The notes under the pieces were generated by a model that was not told where the DNA came from, searched no databases, and saw nothing but the letters and a program-made list of their open reading frames with translations. The position numbers and the translations under genes are program-made. 7,520 nucleotides of DNA. Origin: JAFGED01 sp964551295 (lineage in GTDB: Bacteria; Chloroflexota; Anaerolineae; B4-G1). Below, piece after piece: positions 6,646 through 7,520 of the stretch. The DNA lies in assembly GCA_964551295.1 (NCBI GenBank), contig CAZKDJ010000196.1, positions 1-7,520 of the forward strand, written 5' to 3'. Numbering within the stretch: the stretch's first letter is position 1; the number at the start of each line of letters is the position of its first letter.

Positions 6646-7520
6646 ATGAAGACAAGACGTGATGGGCCAACCGCCGCGCATCCACTGCGAGGTGGTGGTG
6701 TGATTCTGGCTATCCTTCTGCTGGTGACCCTCTTGGGTCCGGACCGGGCTGCCGGCGCCAGCGCACCCGCCGCGCCGCAACAGGCGGCGCCGCCCACCGG
6801 CCTCTCCGCCGGCGACTGGGCGAGTATGCAGGAGCAGATGCAGGCGGCGCAGTACCAGGTCACCTGGCAGGTGCAGAGCGGGGAGTGGGCCTATCGCGCG
6901 CCCAACCGTGCCCACGACCTCTCGCTGGCCTTCGCCGCCGACGGCTTTACAGCCACCCGCTATGGAGACGAAGGGGAGCCGCTGTGGAACTTTGGTCTCT
7001 CCCTGACGGCCTACGGGGAACAGACCTGCCCCGCTGCCATAGCCCGGACCGGCCTGAGGGCCAGCCGGGAGCGCGTCGAGTACCATTGGAGCCGGGACGT
7101 GGTCGAGTGGTACGCGAACAGCGCGGAGGGCGTCAAGCACGGCCTGGCGCTGGCCGCGCCGCCGGCAGGGGCTGATGGCTCCACGGTAGAACTGACCTTT
7201 GCCCTGCGCGGGTCGCTGACCCCGGAACTGGACGGCAACGGACAGGCACTGCGCCTGAAAGACGGCGGCAGTACCGTGCTGCTCTACGACCAACTGGCCG
7301 TCTATGATGCCACCGGCAAGACCCTGCCGGCCCACATGCGCCTAGCCGGGTGCACCCCGGACCGGCAACCCGCCGACTGCATTCTGCAGTTGGTCATTGA
7401 CGCCGCCGACGCCGCCTACCCGCTCACCGTCGACCCCCTCCTCCACCGCCAGACAGCCAAGCTGGCCGCCTCCGACGCCGCGGACGATGACTACTTTGGC
7501 ACCTCGGTGGCCATCAGCGG
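6646..7520 (+). CDS. Secreted FG-GAP repeat protein, 3' partial
   Basis: The frame is open from ATG 6646 to the window end: 291 full codons and no stop. Residues 1-40 form a signal peptide: Arg-rich start MKTRRDG, hydrophobic core VILAILLLVTLLG (19-31), and a likely cut after AGASA near 40. The Ala/Pro-rich stretch that follows looks like a linker. Residues about 58-260 form a beta-rich N-terminal domain with KDGGSTVLLYDQLAVYDATG and three cysteines (128, 236, 245; the last two could pair). Residues 258-264 are YPLTVDP, the usual lead-in to repeats in such proteins. Residues about 272-291, KLAASDAADDDYFGTSVAIS, start the first FG-GAP beta-propeller blade; more blades should lie beyond the window. 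FG-GAP proteins are extracellular or surface proteins and several bind ligands; no enzyme activity is implied. It shows no functional link to the export cassette. Confidence 0.88.
   Translation, partial: MKTRRDGPTAAHPLRGGGVILAILLLVTLLGPDRAAGASAPAAPQQAAPPTGLSAGDWASMQEQMQAAQYQVTWQVQSGEWAYRAPNRAHDLSLAFAADGFTATRYGDEGEPLWNFGLSLTAYGEQTCPAAIARTGLRASRERVEYHWSRDVVEWYANSAEGVKHGLALAAPPAGADGSTVELTFALRGSLTPELDGNGQALRLKDGGSTVLLYDQLAVYDATGKTLPAHMRLAGCTPDRQPADCILQLVIDAADAAYPLTVDPLLHRQTAKLAASDAADDDYFGTSVAIS

Noticed and set aside
6454..7335. Minus-strand open frame of 293 codons
   Set aside because: It opposes the FG-GAP gene, which has a signal peptide, a strong ribosome binding site and family motifs. The minus frame also runs through the repeat block.

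Overview
The window looks like accessory DNA from a high-GC bacterium, most likely a member of the Chloroflexota (Anaerolineae/Caldilineae type). This assignment is an inference. It rests on a secreted FG-GAP protein with a YPLTVDP lead-in, a C-terminal YLPLV tail on an upstream gene remnant, a TTGTA-GGG...CC palindrome array, and a CCCTGAG...CGAAGG interspersed repeat. All of these are things I associate with that phylum. There are no rRNA or tRNA genes, no CRISPR array and no transposase.

Bases 1-35 are G/C runs that look like a contig end. Bases 116-599 hold the broken 3' end of a gene of unknown function, with a frame break near 394. Bases 684-920 hold only the C-terminal part of an NHLM/NHLP-type HlyD-like secretion protein. 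Bases 927-3143 encode an intact 738-residue peptidase-containing ABC exporter (C39 protease, membrane domain and ATPase). It overlaps by 8 bp the second NHLM-type ABC subunit (3136-5918). That second gene is broken by two frame changes and stops just before Walker B.

The 727 bases from 5919 to 6645 contain no intact gene. They hold an array of three degenerate hairpins, a sigma-70-like promoter with a TTGACA box and 17-bp spacing, a fragment of a family 5 extracellular solute-binding protein, a perfect 15-base palindrome, and a CCCTGAG-type repeat block. From 6646 to the window end a strong Shine-Dalgarno leads into a secreted FG-GAP protein that runs off the window.

The central genes are in the order adaptor, protease-exporter, second ABC subunit. 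That is the usual export cassette for RiPP/bacteriocin peptides with nitrile-hydratase-like or Nif11-like leaders. In such a cassette the C39 domain would cut the leader and the ABC proteins with the HlyD adaptor would move the peptide out. Here both outer genes are truncated and no precursor peptide or modifying enzyme is visible. The simplest reading is a decaying export cassette in which only the central protease-exporter is intact, hemmed in by repeats and other gene fragments. Assembly error remains an alternative for the frame breaks.
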